7,594 nt of DNA, from assembly GCA_007571185.1 (NCBI GenBank), contig RKRX01000035.1:1-7594 (forward strand). Direction: 5' to 3'. The position numbers were made by a program, and so were the translations under genes. The notes below the pieces were generated by a model that searched no databases, was not told the origin of the DNA, and saw only the letters and a list, made by a program, of their open reading frames with translations. Below are positions 5,799 to 7,594 of the stretch, piece after piece; the stretch's first letter is position 1; each line of letters starts with the position of its first letter. This DNA comes from Oceanicaulis sp. GTDB taxonomy: Bacteria; Pseudomonadota; Alphaproteobacteria; Caulobacterales; Maricaulaceae.

Positions 5799-5826
5799 TT
5801 GCACTTGCGAAAGATTCGCATAAATG
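5799..5826 (+). promoter_or_regulatory. Candidate promoter of the iron-importer operon
   Basis: TTGCAC (5799-5804) and TAAATG (5821-5826), spacing 16, flank the 15-bp palindrome at 5806-5820, so a bound repressor would occlude the promoter. An alternative is TATATT (5787-5792) with TTGTTT (5763-5768), spacing 18. In that case the palindrome would sit just past the transcription start. Either arrangement suits repression; which one is used cannot be decided by reading. Confidence 0.35.
5806..5820. promoter_or_regulatory. Putative Fur-family operator (7-1-7 inverted repeat)
   Basis: TGCGAAAGATTCGCA: the arms TGCGAA and TTCGCA are perfect, and the 7-1-7 reading has one mismatch. It lies 78 bases before the start of an iron(III)-binding protein gene. 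Known: Fur-family repressors (Fur, Mur) in alphaproteobacteria bind TGC-AA...TT-GCA type palindromes of about this length. Inferred: iron-responsive repression of the importer. Another dyad-binding regulator is possible. Confidence 0.55.
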
Positions 5827-5851
5827 GCACTCAAAGTTCAACACATCGACT

Positions 5852-5873
5852 CGGCGCGCTCATATGCGCGCCG
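5852..5873 (+). promoter_or_regulatory. Strong G+C hairpin in the leader of the iron-importer mRNA
   Basis: CGGCGCGC (5852-5859) pairs perfectly with GCGCGCCG (5866-5873) over the loop TCATAT. It ends 25 bases before the chosen start codon and ten before the AGGGA Shine-Dalgarno. No T-run follows, so it is not an intrinsic terminator. It could protect the 5' end, tune translation or be a DNA dyad for a regulator. Confidence 0.45.
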
Positions 5874-5898
5874 GACCAGCCCAGGGACATGCTCGGAT

Positions 5899-6951
5899 AT
5901 GCGTACATTGGTTATGATTCGCACCTTTCTCGTTTCCAGCGCTGGCCTGTTGGCCCTTTCCGCCTGTTTTCCCGGAGAACAGGTCGCGAGCCCGGGTGAG
6001 GTCAATATCTACACTGCACGCCATTATTCGTCCGATGAAGCAGTCTATGCCGCATTCACCGAAGAGACCGGCATCTCCGTGAACGTGATCGAAGCCTCCG
6101 GCGATCTTCTGATTGAACGCGTGCGCGCCGATGGGGAACGGTCTCAGGCTGACGTCATCATCACCGTGGACGCCGGACGTCTGTGGCGCGCGGAAGAAGC
6201 TGGTCTGTTCCAGCCTGCACCGGAACTTGATGACGTGCTTTCCGATGTGCCCGCCAATCTGCGCGACCCCGACGGCGCATGGTTTGGCTTTGCCAGCCGG
6301 GTGCGGGTCATCGCCTACGCCGAGAACCGTGTCGATCCCGCTGATCTGGGCCATTTCACCAATCTGGCTGACGAGCAATGGCGGGGCCGCATTTGCGTGC
6401 GATCCTCAGGCAATGTCTATAATCAGTCGCTTCTCGCCAGCCTGATTGCATCGGAAGGTGAACAAGCCGCCGAAGCCTGGGCGGCGAGCCTTGCAGCCAA
6501 TATGGCGCGCCCACCCCAAGGCGGCGACACCGACCAGTTGCGCGCCATTGCAGCAGGCGAATGCGATGTGGCCATCGTCAATCACTATTATCTGGCGCGA
6601 CTGGGTCGCACCTCTGATCAGGCTGACCGGACCGTCTACGATCAGACAGGCATGGTGTTCGCCAATCTGGGTGATGGCGGGGCGCATGTGAACATTTCCG
6701 GCGCAGGTCTGGCCGCTCAAGCGCCAAACCGGGCCAATGCCGAAACGTTTTTGCGCTATCTGCTGTCTGAACGCGCCCAGCGCGCCTTCGCAGAACTGAC
6801 GAACGAGTATCCGGTGATCGCTTCCGTGTCCTACCAGAACCCCGTGCTGGACGCGTTCGGCGTCTTTGAAGCCGATGTGTTGAATGTGGATGAACTGGGT
6901 GAAAATGCTGGCGCCGCCCAACGCATTTTTGACCGTGTTGGATGGCCGTGA
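5899..6951 (+). CDS. Iron(III) ABC transporter substrate-binding lipoprotein (FutA/FbpA/AfuA family)
   Basis: Binds ferric iron in the periplasm and delivers it to the inner-membrane permease encoded next. Residues 1-23 are a signal peptide with lipobox LSAC (C23), so the mature protein is probably a lipid-anchored binding protein. Family signs are YTARHYSSDEA (38-48; candidate ligands Y38, H42, Y43), SQADVIITVDAGRLWRAEEA (82-101), YNQSLLASL (174-182) and NHYYLARL with the tyrosine pair Y230-Y231 that binds iron in FutA/FbpA proteins. At 350 residues the length is normal. Start: ATG 5899 has AGGGA 11 bases upstream. ATG 5914 is in frame but lacks a Shine-Dalgarno, and an ATG at 5824 would translate through the leader hairpin and promoter. 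The 3' end overlaps the permease by 10 bases. A Fur-type palindrome lies upstream, fitting iron repression. Function is safe; the exact start is less so. Confidence 0.92.
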   Translation: MRTLVMIRTFLVSSAGLLALSACFPGEQVASPGEVNIYTARHYSSDEAVYAAFTEETGISVNVIEASGDLLIERVRADGERSQADVIITVDAGRLWRAEEAGLFQPAPELDDVLSDVPANLRDPDGAWFGFASRVRVIAYAENRVDPADLGHFTNLADEQWRGRICVRSSGNVYNQSLLASLIASEGEQAAEAWAASLAANMARPPQGGDTDQLRAIAAGECDVAIVNHYYLARLGRTSDQADRTVYDQTGMVFANLGDGGAHVNISGAGLAAQAPNRANAETFLRYLLSERAQRAFAELTNEYPVIASVSYQNPVLDAFGVFEADVLNVDELGENAGAAQRIFDRVGWP

Positions 6952-7594
6952 TTTCCGGCCATGATCGCTTTAATCCAGTTCGGCCAGCCACCGCCGCCGC
7001 CCTGATTTGCGCTGCACCGCTTCTGACGGTCGCCGCACTTGGTGTTTTAGGGCCCTGGACCGACTATATGGATCATATCGCCCGCACGCGCCTGCACACA
7101 TGGCTGGGACATACCGCGCTGGTCACCGTGACGGCTGCCCTGTACGCTGGCCTGATCGGCGCCGCGCTGGCTTGGCTGGTGTCGCGCTATCTCTTCCCCG
7201 GGCGTGGCATTTTTGAATGGCTGCTAGCGCTGCCACTGGCGGCTCCGGCCTACGTCTCCGCCTATGCCTGGTACGATCTGACACAGTCAGCCGGCCCGCT
7301 GGGTTTTCTGCCTACCGTGCGCGGACCGATCGGAGCCGGGCTGATTTTCGGCCTGGCGCTTTACCCTTATGTCTATCTTCTGGCCCGTGCAGCCTTCGCC
7401 GGGCAATCCAATGACGCCTACGAAGCCGCACGCACACTGGGTGCCAGACCACTAGGCGCCTTCCTGCGCGCCGCCCTGCCCATGGCGCGCCTGCCTATCA
7501 CCGCCGGGCTGGCTCTGGTGGTGATGGAAAGTCTTGCCGATTACGGCGCGGTGATTCATCTGGGCGCACCCACCCTGTCAGTGGGGGTGATCAG
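6942..7594 (+). CDS. Iron(III) ABC transporter permease (FbpB/ThiP type), N-terminal part; 3' end outside window
   Basis: Inner-membrane channel subunit that takes iron from the binding protein encoded upstream. The frame stays open from ATG 6942 to the window end: 217 residues of an expected 500-plus, since FbpB-type permeases carry two permease domains. Hydrophobic segments lie near 17-36, 58-80, 90-110, 130-152 and 185-205. The cytoplasmic EAA loop, which contacts the ATPase, is clear: EAARTLGARP from E161, with G167 and LP at 179-180. PLAAPAYVSAYAWYD (98-112) is typical of the FbpB/SfuB branch. The start overlaps the end of the binding-protein gene by 10 bases. An in-frame GTG at 6948 would give a 4-base GTGA overlap instead, and both fit translational coupling. 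No good Shine-Dalgarno is seen. The second permease domain and an ATPase gene would be expected just downstream. Confidence 0.92.
   Translation, partial: MAVISGHDRFNPVRPATAAALICAAPLLTVAALGVLGPWTDYMDHIARTRLHTWLGHTALVTVTAALYAGLIGAALAWLVSRYLFPGRGIFEWLLALPLAAPAYVSAYAWYDLTQSAGPLGFLPTVRGPIGAGLIFGLALYPYVYLLARAAFAGQSNDAYEAARTLGARPLGAFLRAALPMARLPITAGLALVVMESLADYGAVIHLGAPTLSVGVI

Noticed and set aside
5824..5898. Longer N-terminus for the iron-binding protein from ATG 5824
   Set aside because: It would begin inside the candidate promoter, translate through the strong hairpin, and put about 25 non-hydrophobic residues before the signal peptide.
1..7594. CRISPR array, insertion sequence, retron, toxin-antitoxin pair or other complete mobile or defence system
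   Set aside because: No regularly spaced repeats, transposase, reverse transcriptase or paired small genes were found on either strand. Only the partial helicase-like gene hints at a possible system outside the window.

Overview
The window looks like chromosomal DNA from an alphaproteobacterium. I would guess the Maricaulales/Hyphomonadaceae neighbourhood, but only from the style of the proteins. Supporting signs are high G+C in the core genes, the sequences of GlmU and RpiA, and a 72-residue protein of a kind I remember from alphaproteobacteria. No database search was possible.

Layout. (1) 1-997 (+): the C-terminal part of a large protein cut by the window start. It resembles the end of MrfA/YprA-type DEAD/DEAH helicases (DUF1998-like) but lacks the usual cysteine cluster. 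Its base composition is much less G+C-rich than its neighbours, so it is probably accessory DNA. (2) 998-1264: a junction without a convincing gene, holding two inverted repeats. (3) 1265-4805 (-): a tight operon read right to left, glmU > gabD-like aldehyde dehydrogenase > rpiA. Both junctions are 4-bp ATGA overlaps. (4) 4806-5140: no intact gene, but a possible decayed membrane-protein reading frame on the minus strand. (5) 5141-5359 (-): a small conserved-looking protein with an excellent ribosome binding site. (6) 5656-5730 (+): tRNA-Val(CAC) with encoded CCA, followed by a strong intrinsic terminator. (7) 5780-7594 (+): an iron(III) ABC importer. It starts with a FutA/FbpA-like binding lipoprotein, overlapped by 10 nt by an FbpB-like permease that runs off the window end and has no stop codon in the window. 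A near-perfect 7-1-7 palindrome of Fur-family type sits in the upstream region, and a strong G+C hairpin lies in the leader.

How the parts work together. GlmU makes UDP-GlcNAc for the cell wall and LPS. RpiA serves the pentose phosphate pathway. The dehydrogenase probably oxidises succinate semialdehyde. Their coupling looks like housekeeping co-expression rather than one pathway. The importer is a separate unit that is probably iron-repressed.

I found no CRISPR array, insertion sequence, complete defence system or clearly new multi-gene system. The best leads are the putative iron operator plus leader hairpin, the odd helicase C-terminus at the left edge, and the possible gene remnant upstream of glmU.
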